The notes: generated from the sequence alone by a model not told the origin. A stretch of 64,000 nucleotides of DNA from JAFAXD01 sp051985675 (GCA_051985675.1 JBPYFJ010000041.1:5406-69405); one strand, 5' to 3'; numbered from the stretch's first letter, positions 1 to 8,376 are shown. Numbers and translations are program-made.

Positions 1-6
1 TAGTCG

Positions 7-1248
7 ATGCCGGAACCGATCCGTCAGGCCTGCATTCTTGTCGGGGAAATGGGCACCCGCCTCGACGATATTACGTGCGCCGTTCCAGAGCCGTTGCTCG
101 AGATCGCCCCCGACATCTCGCTCCTGGATATTGTCATTGAGCAAATCGCCCGTCAGGGCTTCACTGACGTGCTCTTGCTTGCTGGGTACCTCGGCCACCT
201 CGTCCGTGAGCGATATGAAGGCCGGACGTTTGGACCTGCGCAGGTTCGAGTGTTGGTTGAGCCTGAGCCGCGGGGGACTGGCGGCGCGCTCGCTTACGCG
301 CGCGACGTCATCGCGCCGCGATTTCTGTTGCTCAAAGGCGATTCTTTCTTCGACATCAACATACGAGCATTGGCAGCCGAAGCTACGGACATCGACGGAG
401 TAATTGCCCTGCGCTGCGTTTCCGATTCCTCGCGTTATAGAACCGTTGAGCTTCAGGGGAGCCGCATCGTTCGCTTTCGTGAGAAAGCGTCGGAAGTCAC
501 TGGGCCCGCCCTGATCAACACAGGGGTTTACGCTCTCGACGCCTGCGTCCTTGATCGCATCCACACCCTGCCCTGTTCGATTGAACGTGATGTCTTTCCC
601 GCCCTCGCTCAAGAAGGCCGCCTCGCCGGCCACGTCCGGAAGGGCTATTTCCTCGACATTGGACTACCAGAAACTCTGGAGCGTGGCCGGCACGAGTTGC
701 TTGCCCTTCGCCGCCGGCCGGCGGCGTTTTTCGATCGCGACGGCGTCCTCAACGTGGACCGCAACTACGTCCATCGTCCCGAACAGGTTGAGTGGATACC
801 GGGGGCGATCGAGTGCGTTCGTCGACTGAATGATCTCGGTTATCGCGTGGTCGTGGTGACGAACCAGGCCGGCGTGGCCCATGGGTACTACGGCGAGGAC
901 ACCGTCCACACGCTGCACGCCTGGATGAGCGATCGATTGGCAGTACATGGTGCCTTTGTCGACGCCTTCTATTACTCCCCCTACCATCCCGAGGCACGCA
1001 TCGAGAAATTCCGCCGTACCCATGTTGACCGCAAGCCCGGCCCGGGGATGATCTTGCGAGCGCTTTCGGATCTTGACATCGACAAGAACCGCAGCTTTCT
1101 CATCGGCGACAAGGAGAGCGACATCGCGGCGGCGCAGAGCGCCGGCATACCGGGGTTCCTGTTCACGGGGGGAAACCTGAACGAATTTTTGGATAAGTGT
1201 CTGCCGGCCGCATCGGACAGTACGGGCAGCGACTCTTGCGCGTGCTGA
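7..1248 (+). CDS. Nucleotidyltransferase-like / HAD-IIIA phosphatase fusion
   Basis: The 413-residue protein has two parts. Residues 1-230 resemble a sugar-1-phosphate nucleotidyltransferase (GxGTRL at 13-19, LLKGDSFFDIN near 107). Residues 237-400 are a HAD-IIIA phosphatase of the GmhB type, with nucleophile motif DRDGVLN starting at Asp243, VVTNQAG, DRKPGPGM and a C-terminal GDKESD. Such fusions supply heptose-phosphate or related sugar phosphates for surface polysaccharide. The HAD half has all expected catalytic motifs. The transferase half looks impaired: the usual GG of the nucleotide loop is GE (13-14) and the lysine of PKPL is Glu28. A glycosyltransferase follows 140 bases downstream, fitting an envelope glycan role. 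The exact sugar cannot be read from sequence. Confidence 0.8.
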   Translation: MPEPIRQACILVGEMGTRLDDITCAVPEPLLEIAPDISLLDIVIEQIARQGFTDVLLLAGYLGHLVRERYEGRTFGPAQVRVLVEPEPRGTGGALAYARDVIAPRFLLLKGDSFFDINIRALAAEATDIDGVIALRCVSDSSRYRTVELQGSRIVRFREKASEVTGPALINTGVYALDACVLDRIHTLPCSIERDVFPALAQEGRLAGHVRKGYFLDIGLPETLERGRHELLALRRRPAAFFDRDGVLNVDRNYVHRPEQVEWIPGAIECVRRLNDLGYRVVVVTNQAGVAHGYYGEDTVHTLHAWMSDRLAVHGAFVDAFYYSPYHPEARIEKFRRTHVDRKPGPGMILRALSDLDIDKNRSFLIGDKESDIAAAQSAGIPGFLFTGGNLNEFLDKCLPAASDSTGSDSCAC

Positions 1249-1388
1249 TCGCGACGCTTCGCTGGACTTTGTTCTGCGGCGAGCCCGCCGCCAAGGGCAA
1301 GCGCCGAGGCGTGGCAGGCCTCGGACGTAGGCGACCCCGCGCTGTTATCCACGATATAATCCTCCCGATGTCGTAGCGGATTACGTGT

Positions 1389-2495
1389 ATGTCCATCGGT
1401 CTTGAAGCGCGCCCAAAGACGATCGAGTTTGCCGTCATCGTCCCGTGTTTCAACGAACGAAACAATGTTGAAATCCTGGTCAACAAACTTGAGCACGCGC
1501 TTGCGGGCATCGAGTGGGAAGTCATTTTTGTTGACGACGATTCGCCGGACGGTACCGCCCGCGCCGCCCGCGACGTTGCCCTCGTCAATCCACGCGTGCG
1601 CTGTATACAACGCATCGGCCGGCGCGGGCTCGCCACCGCCGTCATCGAAGGTATGCTCGCCACCAGCGCGCCATACCTCGCGGTCATCGACGGCGATCTG
1701 CAGCACGACGAGCGCCTCCTGCCTGAGATGCTGAAGGCCCTCAAAGCCGAGAGGCTCGACCTGGTCATTGGAAGCCGCTACATCGCGGGGGGCGCAGTCG
1801 GCGAATGGGACCGTAGCCGCGTTGCCATGAGCAGCCTGGCTACGCGATTGGCGCGGTTGGTGGTGCGGGAACCGCTCTCGGACCCGATGAGCGGCTTTTT
1901 CGTCATCGCGCGGCCGGCGTTCGAACGCACTGTTCGTCGCCTGTCGGGTCAGGGATTCAAGATCCTCCTGGATTTGTTTGCGTCGACCTCGCAGCCGTTT
2001 CGTTTCCGGGAGTTGCCGTATAGGTTCCGCGAACGGCAGCATGGCGAGAGCAAGCTCGATAGCCTTGCCATATGGGAATACGTCATGTTGCTGCTCGATA
2101 AGCTGATCGGGTGGCTGGTCCCGGTCAGGCTGATCATGTTTGCTGCTGTCGGTGCGAGCGGCGTTGTCGTCCATCTGGTCACGCTGCGTCTTGCGATGAT
2201 CGTCATGGACTTCACGCCGGCTCAGGCGGCGGCGACCGCGGTTGCCATCACCAGCAACTTCATCGCCAACAATATTCTGACCTACCGCGATCGACGGCTG
2301 CGCGGCGCCAAGTTTTTTGTAGGACTGCTATCGTTCTTCGCCATCTGTAGCGTCGGTGCTGTCGCCAACGTTGGCATTGCAAGCGCAGTGTTCCAGCGGC
2401 AACATGTTTGGTGGCTGTCAGGGCTTGCCGGAATCGCTGTCGGTCTCGTGTGGAACTATGCAATTTCGTCGGTCTATACTTGGCGCCGGACTTGA
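1389..2495 (+). CDS. GT2 glycosyltransferase with C-terminal GtrA domain
   Basis: Residues 12-235 form a GT2 fold of the polyprenol-phosphate mannose synthase (DPM1) type: VIVPCFNERNN, acidic motif VDDDSPDGT (Asp49-51), and DGDLQHD (Asp101/Asp103), the likely metal- and sugar-nucleotide-binding residues. Residues 240-368 form a GtrA-like membrane domain with about four helices, including SNFIANNILTYRDRR and a terminal WNYAISSVYTWRR. Family members move a sugar from a nucleotide donor onto a membrane polyprenyl phosphate, and GtrA domains are thought to help flip lipid-linked sugars. No strong ribosome binding site precedes the ATG. Located downstream of the HAD fusion gene and upstream of a broken glycosyltransferase, so this edge looks like the end of a surface-glycan cluster. 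Confidence 0.85.
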   Translation: MSIGLEARPKTIEFAVIVPCFNERNNVEILVNKLEHALAGIEWEVIFVDDDSPDGTARAARDVALVNPRVRCIQRIGRRGLATAVIEGMLATSAPYLAVIDGDLQHDERLLPEMLKALKAERLDLVIGSRYIAGGAVGEWDRSRVAMSSLATRLARLVVREPLSDPMSGFFVIARPAFERTVRRLSGQGFKILLDLFASTSQPFRFRELPYRFRERQHGESKLDSLAIWEYVMLLLDKLIGWLVPVRLIMFAAVGASGVVVHLVTLRLAMIVMDFTPAQAAATAVAITSNFIANNILTYRDRRLRGAKFFVGLLSFFAICSVGAVANVGIASAVFQRQHVWWLSGLAGIAVGLVWNYAISSVYTWRRT

Positions 2496-2587
2496 GGCAC
2501 TTTCTTTCAATGAGTGACGGGCACGTCTGAATTGAAGAGTGGAGAGACGTTGCGACGAGCGCTCCCGCTCGCTGAGGACAAAGCGCG

Positions 2588-2946
2588 ATGGCCCCGCGAC
2601 TGAGCGTCGTCATCCCGGTTAAAATTGCCTGCCCTATATGCCTACCGCGGCCGATAGCATACGAAAGCAACGGCTCGACCGTCGAGATTGTTGTGATCGA
2701 CGATCAGTCAACCGACGGTCTCGATCGCTGGCTGGCGCAAGAGTCCAAACGCGACGCTCGTTTGAAGTGGCTGCTCGGCCCGAGTGGGTGTTGCGGCGGC
2801 GCGCAATGCTGGCCTCGCCGCGTTCAACGCGCCGGGCCCGGGAGACCGAGCGCTTCAAGGCACTCGGCGCGGCCGGCATCATTACCAAGCCGTTCGATCC
2901 GATGAACCTCGCGGCGACTGCCAGGGGCTTTTTAAAGACGCCGTAA
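2588..2946 (+). pseudogene. Chimeric remnant: GT2 N-terminus joined to response-regulator C-terminus
   Basis: Starting at ATG 2588 the frame reads MAPRLSVVIPV then EIVVIDDQSTDGLDRWL, an unmistakable GT2 start. The expected GVAAARNAGLAAF follows only after a one-base frame change near 2786 (frame of 2787). At roughly 2829-2850 the similarity switches to a third frame reading ERFKALGAAGIITKPFDP, which is the end of a CheY-like receiver domain (the KPFDP lysine is the conserved switch lysine), ending at TAA 2944-2946. This is therefore a broken gene: a glycosyltransferase fragment fused by deletion to the tail of a response regulator. The flavin oxidoreductase on the other strand ends immediately after it, at 2947. 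Confidence 0.75.
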
Positions 2947-4050
2947 TCAGGCCGCGGCCGCGTACTCGCGCAATTCGGGCATCACCTCGTCTACCAGCCG
3001 GCGCCAGGACTCGCGCTCCCATGCGGCGTTTGGTCCAGCCCAGTCGACGGTGCTCAACAGCAGGCAACCGAACGGACCGACCTGCCGGTGCAGCGCGACC
3101 AACTTGGCGAGCACGGTCTTGGGCGAACCGTAAATCAGCCGCTGCTCGATAAAGGTATCCACCGTGACCTCGTCATCGCGCATGTCCGGCCTGGTCTTGA
3201 GGATCCCGAGGCGGCCGAGCTGGGTGTAGACCTTGTGCATGTGGCCGAAGAAATGGCGGTGACCGCTGTCCGCGCCAAATGCCCGCGCGCGCGCCTCCTC
3301 GTCGGTGCCGGCGACGAGGATCGAACGGCAGACGCGCCAGTTGGCGCCGTCGGCGACCCGGCCGGCCTCCTGGCAGCCTTTGCGATACATCGCCCAATGG
3401 TTGGCGAGGCCTTCCGCAGACAGCAGTGCGCTCGAGATCACGCTCCAACCGTTGCGACCTGCGACCTGCACCGATGCCGAGTCCGGTGACGAGACCGGAA
3501 CGGCAATCGGTGGACGCGGTTTCTGATACGGCTTGGGCAGCCAGCCGAAGCCTAACCCCGGGTTGATCGTGTCGTTGATCTTGCCTTTCCAGAACTTGCC
3601 ATCGAAATCGTACGGCGGATCGCTCGACCAGGCGCGTTCGATCATCTGGATTGCTTCCACCAGCATCTGCGCGCGCACCTTGGTATCGGTGGAAACGCCC
3701 ATCAGCTCGATGTCAGTTGGCGTTGATCCGGTGCCGATGCCGAGGATGAAGCGACCCTTGCTCAGGTGATCGAATTGCGCTGCCTCGGCTGCGATCAAGG
3801 CGGGGTGCCGCAGTGGCGCGTTGATCACGCCGGTCGCGAAGATCAGCCGCTCGGTGCGCGGCAACAGGCTCGCCGCGAACATCAGCGGCGACGGATAGGG
3901 TTCGGTGGCGGCCGAAAAATGTTCGCCGATGAACAGCTCGTCGAAACCGAGCTTGTCCATCAACAATGCCTTTTCGGTGTCCTCGGCGAGATAAGCATGC
4001 AATGGGCGGCCCGTCGGATGCAGCGGCATCATAAATTGACCAAGACGCAA
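2947..4050 (-). CDS. LLM class flavin-dependent oxidoreductase
   Basis: Luciferase-like (LLM) TIM-barrel protein of 367 residues. Visible family signatures: GQFMMPLHP at the N-terminus, DELFIGEHF, FATGVINAPLRHPALIAAE, LSKGRFILGIGTGS, and a late YGSPKTVLAKL. Members use FMNH2 (or F420 in some lineages) to monooxygenate small substrates. The start is set by the sequence: GGAGG at 4056-4060 lies five bases before a TTG (4048-4050), giving MRLGQFMMPLHP; an upstream TTG at 4074 has no such site. A partner flavin reductase is not adjacent. The 3' end abuts the chimeric pseudogene. Substrate unknown. Confidence 0.85.
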   Translation of the reverse strand: MRLGQFMMPLHPTGRPLHAYLAEDTEKALLMDKLGFDELFIGEHFSAATEPYPSPLMFAASLLPRTERLIFATGVINAPLRHPALIAAEAAQFDHLSKGRFILGIGTGSTPTDIELMGVSTDTKVRAQMLVEAIQMIERAWSSDPPYDFDGKFWKGKINDTINPGLGFGWLPKPYQKPRPPIAVPVSSPDSASVQVAGRNGWSVISSALLSAEGLANHWAMYRKGCQEAGRVADGANWRVCRSILVAGTDEEARARAFGADSGHRHFFGHMHKVYTQLGRLGILKTRPDMRDDEVTVDTFIEQRLIYGSPKTVLAKLVALHRQVGPFGCLLLSTVDWAGPNAAWERESWRRLVDEVMPELREYAAAA

Positions 4051-4258
4051 AATATCCTCCCGGTGTCCGAGCAATCGCGCGGCACAATGGAGGATTTCGG
4101 GAACCTGCGCTAGCCGTTCGCCATTGGGACTGGAATGCGCTCCCGGAAGGGGCGCGGGCTTTGACGGGTCCGAGCGAGCCCGCTAGGACGTACCCATCGC
4201 GACGATCTTTTGGTCAAGGTCTTGGGGCGGATGTCGCCAGGGAGGACGAGCCGGTTCG

Positions 4259-5044
4259 ATGAGTGAAGCAACAGAGTCCTGGGAAACGATTGCCGGCTGC
4301 AAGATTAACGTGCTGCGCGGCGGCAGGGGGGCGCCGCTCCTGTTCTTGCACGGTGCGCGCGGCGCCGGCGTGTGGCTGCCGTTCTTCAAGGCGCTGTCGG
4401 AGCACTTTGAGGTGATTGTGCCGGAGCATCCGGGCTTCGGCCGCTCCGATATGCCCGAGTGGCTCGACAACGTCGGCGATCTCGCCAACTTCTATCTCGA
4501 GTTCATGCAGAAGCTCGGGCTGCGCGAGGTCAATCTCGTCGGAACGTCGCTCGGCGGCTGGATCGCGGCCGACCTCGCGGTACGCAACAGCAGCGCGCTG
4601 CGCTCGCTCACGCTTGTGGCCGCGGCCGGCATCCACGTGCCGGGCGCGCCCAAGGGCGATCTCTTTCTGTGGGCGCCCGAACAACTCGTACGAAATCTGT
4701 TCTTCGATCAAGCGCTCGCCGACGCCATGCTCAAGCAGACCCCGGACGATGACGAACGCAAACGGCAGGCCAAAAACGCCCTGACGCTGGCCAAGCTCAC
4801 TTGGCAGCCGAGGCTTTATGATCCCAACCTGCGCAAGTGGCTGCATCGGATCGACCGCCCTACGCTGGTCGTTTGGGGTGATTCCGATAAACTAATTCCG
4901 CCGGTTTATGGGCCCGCATTCCGCGATTTGATCCCAGGAGCCCGGCTCTTGGTGATCAAGGATTGCGGGCACCTGCCGCACGTCGAGAAAACGGCCGAGC
5001 TTGCCAGCGCGGTCGTCAAGTTCATCGAGGAGGCAAAGCGATGA
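4259..5044 (+). CDS. Alpha/beta hydrolase
   Basis: A 261-residue alpha/beta-fold hydrolase with the full triad visible: nucleophile Ser97 in GTSLGGW, acid in WGDSDKLIPP (Asp208/Asp210), and His238 in CGHLPHVEK. Oxyanion motif LHGARG near residue 32. Similar enzymes cleave esters or C-C bonds in ring-cleavage products (the meta-cleavage hydrolase group). The stop codon overlaps the ATG of the next gene as ATGA at 5041-5044, so translation is probably coupled with the flavin oxidoreductase. That pairing suggests a small catabolic unit in which an oxygenated product is hydrolysed. GGAGG at 4241-4245 sits 13 bases before the ATG. Confidence 0.85.
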   Translation: MSEATESWETIAGCKINVLRGGRGAPLLFLHGARGAGVWLPFFKALSEHFEVIVPEHPGFGRSDMPEWLDNVGDLANFYLEFMQKLGLREVNLVGTSLGGWIAADLAVRNSSALRSLTLVAAAGIHVPGAPKGDLFLWAPEQLVRNLFFDQALADAMLKQTPDDDERKRQAKNALTLAKLTWQPRLYDPNLRKWLHRIDRPTLVVWGDSDKLIPPVYGPAFRDLIPGARLLVIKDCGHLPHVEKTAELASAVVKFIEEAKR

Positions 5045-6225
5045 AATTCTACATGATCCATCTCATGCCGTTTGCCGACCTCGATCTCACCTACGATAAG
5101 CACCACAACTCGGCCTGGGTGACCCTGCCCAACAGCTATTACGATCCGCAGAAGGGCGCCAAACTCTACAACCGCTATATCGACGAACTCGTGCTGGCCG
5201 ACGAATTGGGCTTCGACGGCGTCTGCTGCAACGAGCACCACCAGAACGCCTATGGGCTGATGCCGATTCCCGGCGTCATTGCGGGCGCGCTGGTGCGCGA
5301 AACCAAGCGTTGTCACGTGGCCGTGCTCGGTCGCGCGCTGCCACTCCTGACCTATCCGCTGAGCGTCGCCGAGGAATACGCGATGCTCGACAACATCTCG
5401 AACGGGCGCCTCATCGCCGGCTTCGTGCGGGGAATCGGCGCCGAATATCACTCGACCGGGGTCAACCCTGCCGAGTCGCACGACCGCTTCCATGAAGCCC
5501 ACGACCTCATTTTGCAGGCATGGTCCCGGCCTGGCCCGTTCGCGTTCGAGGGCAAGTACTACCATTTCCAATACGTCAACACCTGGCCGCGCCCGGTCCA
5601 GCAGCCGCACCCGCCGGTCTGGATCCCATCGCAAGGCAGCCGCGAAACCATCGAGTGGGCCTCGCACCCGTCGCGCAAGTACACCTACCTGCAGACCTTC
5701 AGTCCGGTCGACCAGCTCGCGCGGTTCATGGCCATGTACCAGCAGCAAGCGCAAAAATACGGCTATCAGGCCTCGCCCCAGCAGCTCGGATGGGCGACGC
5801 CGGTCTATGTCAGCGATTCGGACGAGGCCGCGCTTCGCGAAGCGCGGCCGCACATCGAGGCGTTCTACAACAAGTTCCTACGGATGCCGGTCGAGATGCT
5901 GCTGCCGCCCGGCTATCTGTCGCTGACCTCAATGGCAGCGGTCACCGACAAGATCCGATCCGGACCGGCCGCGGGCGGCTATACGATCGAGGATCTCTCT
6001 GCAAAGGGCATGATCATCTGCGGCGGACCGGACTCGGTCGCGCGGCAGCTCGAGACCTACCAAAAGAAGATCGGGTTCGGGAAGCTGATCGCGATGACGC
6101 AGTTCGGCACGCTGCCGCACGATCTGACCGTGAGGAGCATGCAACTGTTCGCACGCGAGGTGATGCCGCGCCTGCGTCACATCGGCGAGGAGCAGGCACC
6201 GGCGCAGGTGCACGCGGCCGAATAG
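5041..6225 (+). CDS. LLM class flavin-dependent oxidoreductase
   Basis: Second luciferase-like protein, 394 residues. The ATG at 5041 (MKFYMIHLMPF) is chosen because it overlaps the upstream stop as ATGA and GAGGAGG ends seven bases before it. Family motifs: LADELGFDGVCCNEHHQNAYG, YAMLDNISNGRLIAGFVRG, VWIPSQGS, and PDSVARQLETYQKK near the C-terminus. Members are FMN-dependent monooxygenases acting on small organic molecules. Only distantly similar to the protein at 2947, so the two are not a recent duplication. Coupling with the alpha/beta hydrolase suggests sequential steps of one pathway; substrate not inferable. Confidence 0.88.
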   Translation: MKFYMIHLMPFADLDLTYDKHHNSAWVTLPNSYYDPQKGAKLYNRYIDELVLADELGFDGVCCNEHHQNAYGLMPIPGVIAGALVRETKRCHVAVLGRALPLLTYPLSVAEEYAMLDNISNGRLIAGFVRGIGAEYHSTGVNPAESHDRFHEAHDLILQAWSRPGPFAFEGKYYHFQYVNTWPRPVQQPHPPVWIPSQGSRETIEWASHPSRKYTYLQTFSPVDQLARFMAMYQQQAQKYGYQASPQQLGWATPVYVSDSDEAALREARPHIEAFYNKFLRMPVEMLLPPGYLSLTSMAAVTDKIRSGPAAGGYTIEDLSAKGMIICGGPDSVARQLETYQKKIGFGKLIAMTQFGTLPHDLTVRSMQLFAREVMPRLRHIGEEQAPAQVHAAE

Positions 6226-6229
6226 GTTC

Positions 6230-6901
6230 TCATTGGCAGAGCGCGCGCGTGACCGTGTGCTCGGTCGTGCATTCGCCCGGCGCCGGATGGCGCCCGGCGA
6301 GGTAGGCCTCGGACGGACATTTCTCCGAGGTGACGTAGTCGACGCTGCTGCCAGACGTAAATCCGGCCGCCTTGCACAGACTTTCGGCCGCGCCACGGCA
6401 ATCCGGCGCGCCGTTCGGTGCGATCTCACATAGCGACTGGCCGGACACCAGGCGAAGCCGACCAACCGCGCCTGCAGCATCCACGGCTCCTTTTGCCGCG
6501 CCCTTGGCCATGTTTGACGCGGCTTCGGCCGCAGATTTAGTGGTGTCGCTGGCTTGTCCGCCGACGGCGCCGATCGTCGACTTCAAGCCGTTGTTCATAT
6601 TGTCCCAGCCCTTGTTCATGTTGGTCACCGATTCGTCGAACCAGTGTCCAACCGTGTCGAACCAACCGGGCTGTTGCTCAGGAGTTGCGGCGGGCTGTTG
6701 CTCTGGGGCGGGCGCCGGGGGCACGACCGGATTAAGCGGCGGTGCTGCAACCGGAGGCGATGCACCTTCTGGGGCAAGTCGCTGCGGCGGCACTTGCGCC
6801 GAAGCCAAAGCGATTGTGAGCGCCGCGGACACCAGACAGGACGCGGCTATGGCCGAAATTCGTGCGCTTTGCCTTAGACCGATCTCGATCATTCGCCCCA
6901 T
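6230..6901 (-). CDS. Exported hypothetical protein, Cys-rich C-terminus
   Basis: A 223-residue protein with an N-terminal hydrophobic segment (about residues 14-35, IAASCLVSAALTIALASAQ) that looks like a signal peptide. A proline/alanine-rich linker follows, then WFDTVGHWFDESVTNMNKGW and a C-terminal domain with six cysteines (SGQSLCEIAPNGAPDC, AESLCKAAGF, SEKCPSEAYL, GECTT, ALCQ). This arrangement recurs among hypothetical proteins of Bradyrhizobium and relatives. Probably periplasmic with disulfides. No enzymatic motif seen. The gene converges on the flavin oxidoreductase, four bases apart, and lies downstream of the YqaA-like gene in the same direction. Confidence 0.75.
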   Translation of the reverse strand: MGRMIEIGLRQSARISAIAASCLVSAALTIALASAQVPPQRLAPEGASPPVAAPPLNPVVPPAPAPEQQPAATPEQQPGWFDTVGHWFDESVTNMNKGWDNMNNGLKSTIGAVGGQASDTTKSAAEAASNMAKGAAKGAVDAAGAVGRLRLVSGQSLCEIAPNGAPDCRGAAESLCKAAGFTSGSSVDYVTSEKCPSEAYLAGRHPAPGECTTEHTVTRALCQ

Positions 6902-6919
6902 GTCCGAGACTCAAAAAGG

Positions 6920-7501
6920 CTAGAACAGATAGAGCGCCACAGCAACACCGACGACCAACACAATAACACCAATGGTGACCCAGAGCCCGAGCCGCTCTTC
7001 AATCGTAGCGCGAGCTTGCTCGCCATAGCGGTTGAGCAGAAATGCTGCGAGATAGAACCGAATGCCGCGCGCGATGAACGAAAACACGATGAACAACCAG
7101 ATGTTGTAACCCGCGAAGCCGGAGGTGATCGTCACGATTTTGTATGGGATCGGCGTCAGGCCCTTGAGCAGGATGATCCAGGTTCCCCAACGCGCATAAG
7201 CCTCGCGGAAAGCCTCCACCTTGTCGCCATAGCCGTAGAGCGAGATCAGCCAATGTCCCACGGTGTCGTAGAGCAGCGCGCCGATTGCATAGCCGAGCAC
7301 GCCGCCCGCCACCGACGTCACCGTGCACCAGGTCGCAAAGGTAAACGCGCGCTTGGGATGCGCGAGCGACATCGGGATCAACATGGTGTCAGGCGGAATC
7401 GGAAAGAACGAGCTCTCGGCGAACGAGATGGCGCCGAGCAGCCACATCGCGTACGGCTTGTCGGCGGCGGCGATGCACCAGTCATACGCGCGGCGGAGCA
7501 T
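6920..7501 (-). CDS. YqaA/DedA-family membrane protein
   Basis: A 193-residue integral membrane protein of the SNARE-associated/VTT group. Diagnostic segments: ISFAESSFFPIPPDTMLIPM, a Gly-rich VAGGVLGYAIGALLYDTVG, and LLKGLTPIPYKIVTITSGFAGY. The FFPIPPD and LTPIPYK motifs are the re-entrant hairpin sequences of DedA-like transporters, which move undecaprenyl phosphate or other lipids across the membrane. I start at the ATG at 7501 (MLRRAYDWC); a longer frame back to 7561 adds only Pro/Gly-rich sequence not typical of the family. It shares a strand with the exported protein downstream at 6230, with 18 bases between them, so they may be co-transcribed. Confidence 0.82.
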   Translation of the reverse strand: MLRRAYDWCIAAADKPYAMWLLGAISFAESSFFPIPPDTMLIPMSLAHPKRAFTFATWCTVTSVAGGVLGYAIGALLYDTVGHWLISLYGYGDKVEAFREAYARWGTWIILLKGLTPIPYKIVTITSGFAGYNIWLFIVFSFIARGIRFYLAAFLLNRYGEQARATIEERLGLWVTIGVIVLVVGVAVALYLF

Positions 7502-7659
7502 GGGTGTGCTTAGCGGCGCCGCGTCGCAAAGTCCACGGCCGGGAGCGCCGCGCCGGGGCAAGCCGGTGTCTCAGCAATCCGCACCGAAGCTGCCTGTGCG
7601 TCAAAACGCAGCATCGGGAAGCTTGTCGCACCGTCGGGGAACGTTGTCGCACACCAACG

Positions 7660-7665
7660 TATAAT
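7660..7665 (+). promoter_or_regulatory. Consensus -10 box of candidate small RNA
   Basis: A perfect TATAAT stands out in this GC-rich genome. No coding frame follows on the plus strand; the next features are the candidate RNA hairpins and a terminator. The -35 region is not a clear match. A transcript would begin near 7672. Confidence 0.45.
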
Positions 7666-7671
7666 TGGCTG

Positions 7672-7778
7672 ACAGCGCCTGATGTGAGATGGTGTCTTTG
7701 CCCTTAGGCGCCTGACCCCCCACCCTCCATCAGGCGCCGATTTGATCAGCCCCGCTCCCCCACGCGGGGCTTTTCATT
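7672..7778 (+). ncRNA. Candidate intergenic small RNA with alternative helices and intrinsic terminator
   Basis: Between two minus-strand genes the plus strand carries a structured ~105-base unit ending in a classic intrinsic terminator: AGCCCCGC (7748-7755), loop TCCCCCAC, GCGGGGCT (7764-7771), then TTTT. Upstream, GGCGCCTGA (7707-7715) pairs with TCAGGCGCC (7730-7738) around a C-rich loop containing CCCTCC, complementary to Shine-Dalgarno sequences. Separately, GCGCCTGATG (7675-7684) pairs perfectly with CATCAGGCGC (7728-7737), so two mutually exclusive helices compete for one strand. C-rich loops that can pair with ribosome binding sites are known in rhizobial small RNAs. No Rfam comparison made. 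Confidence 0.5.
7748..7774 (+). terminator. Intrinsic terminator
   Basis: Eight-base-pair stem AGCCCCGC/GCGGGGCT with an eight-base loop followed by four T residues. It has no plus-strand protein gene upstream within 1.5 kb, which is why it is assigned to the candidate small RNA. Confidence 0.7.
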
Positions 7779-7885
7779 TGCAGTACTTCCGGCTCCGCAG
7801 ATTTATTTTCGGTGTTGTAAATCTGCACTAGTCGATGCCGATGATTCGGCGTTCGATGCCCGGTTATATTTTATGCCGATTTTGG

Positions 7886-7923
7886 AAGACCCCGCCGATG
7901 CAAGAGCGATGGCGGGGGTCTTT
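7886..7923. terminator. Hairpin terminator downstream of hisE-like gene
   Basis: AAGACCCCGCC (7886-7896) pairs with GGCGGGGGTCTT (7911-7922) with one bulged G; TTT and a further T-rich stretch follow on the plus strand. It lies 27 bases beyond the stop of the minus-strand pyrophosphohydrolase gene, and could act in either direction. Confidence 0.55.
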
Positions 7924-7949
7924 CGCTTTGGCCGAATGCCTCGTGGCAC

Positions 7950-8330
7950 TCACGCCCGTCTGCGGCTCTTGTGCGCGCGACGAAGCAACCCACTGGCGAG
8001 CTTGCGGCGCGCCTTGTGCTCCTTGTGCAGCTTCTCGGCGATACCGAACAGACCCTCGCGCCGGTCGGTTTCCTTCCAGACATCGCGGGGCGACACGCCG
8101 GTCGCGACCCACAGCACGACGAGATGGTAGAGCAGGTCGGCGCTCTCGCGCACGAGCGCCTCGCGGCTGCCGTTCAGCGCGTCGATGACGACTTCGAACG
8201 CCTCCTCGCCGAACTTCTTGGCGACCTTGGACCGCCCCGCTTGCAGGAGCCGCGCCGTCCGCGACGCCGCCGGATCGAGTTGGCGGGCGGCGAGCACGGC
8301 TTCGTGCAGGCGGTCGATCGAATCGGTCAT
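7950..8330 (-). CDS. hisE: Phosphoribosyl-ATP pyrophosphohydrolase-like (HisE) protein
   Basis: A 126-residue all-alpha NTP pyrophosphohydrolase of the HisE/MazG fold. Residues after MTDSIDRL match the family core: RLLQAGRSKVAKKFGEEAFE, VVIDALNG, RESADLLYHLVVLW. The EE...D...E..D acidic residues are the magnesium ligands. HisE hydrolyses phosphoribosyl-ATP to phosphoribosyl-AMP, the second step of histidine synthesis. No other his genes are within the window and the C-terminus is longer and more basic than usual (ARRKLASGLLRRAHKSRRRA). A second, non-histidine paralogue of the family is therefore possible. ATG 8330 was chosen because similarity begins there. Confidence 0.7.
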   Translation of the reverse strand: MTDSIDRLHEAVLAARQLDPAASRTARLLQAGRSKVAKKFGEEAFEVVIDALNGSREALVRESADLLYHLVVLWVATGVSPRDVWKETDRREGLFGIAEKLHKEHKARRKLASGLLRRAHKSRRRA

Positions 8331-8376
8331 TCGGCGCAACATACCGTGCTTGCGCCGGGAAGTGGTTAACGGGCCG

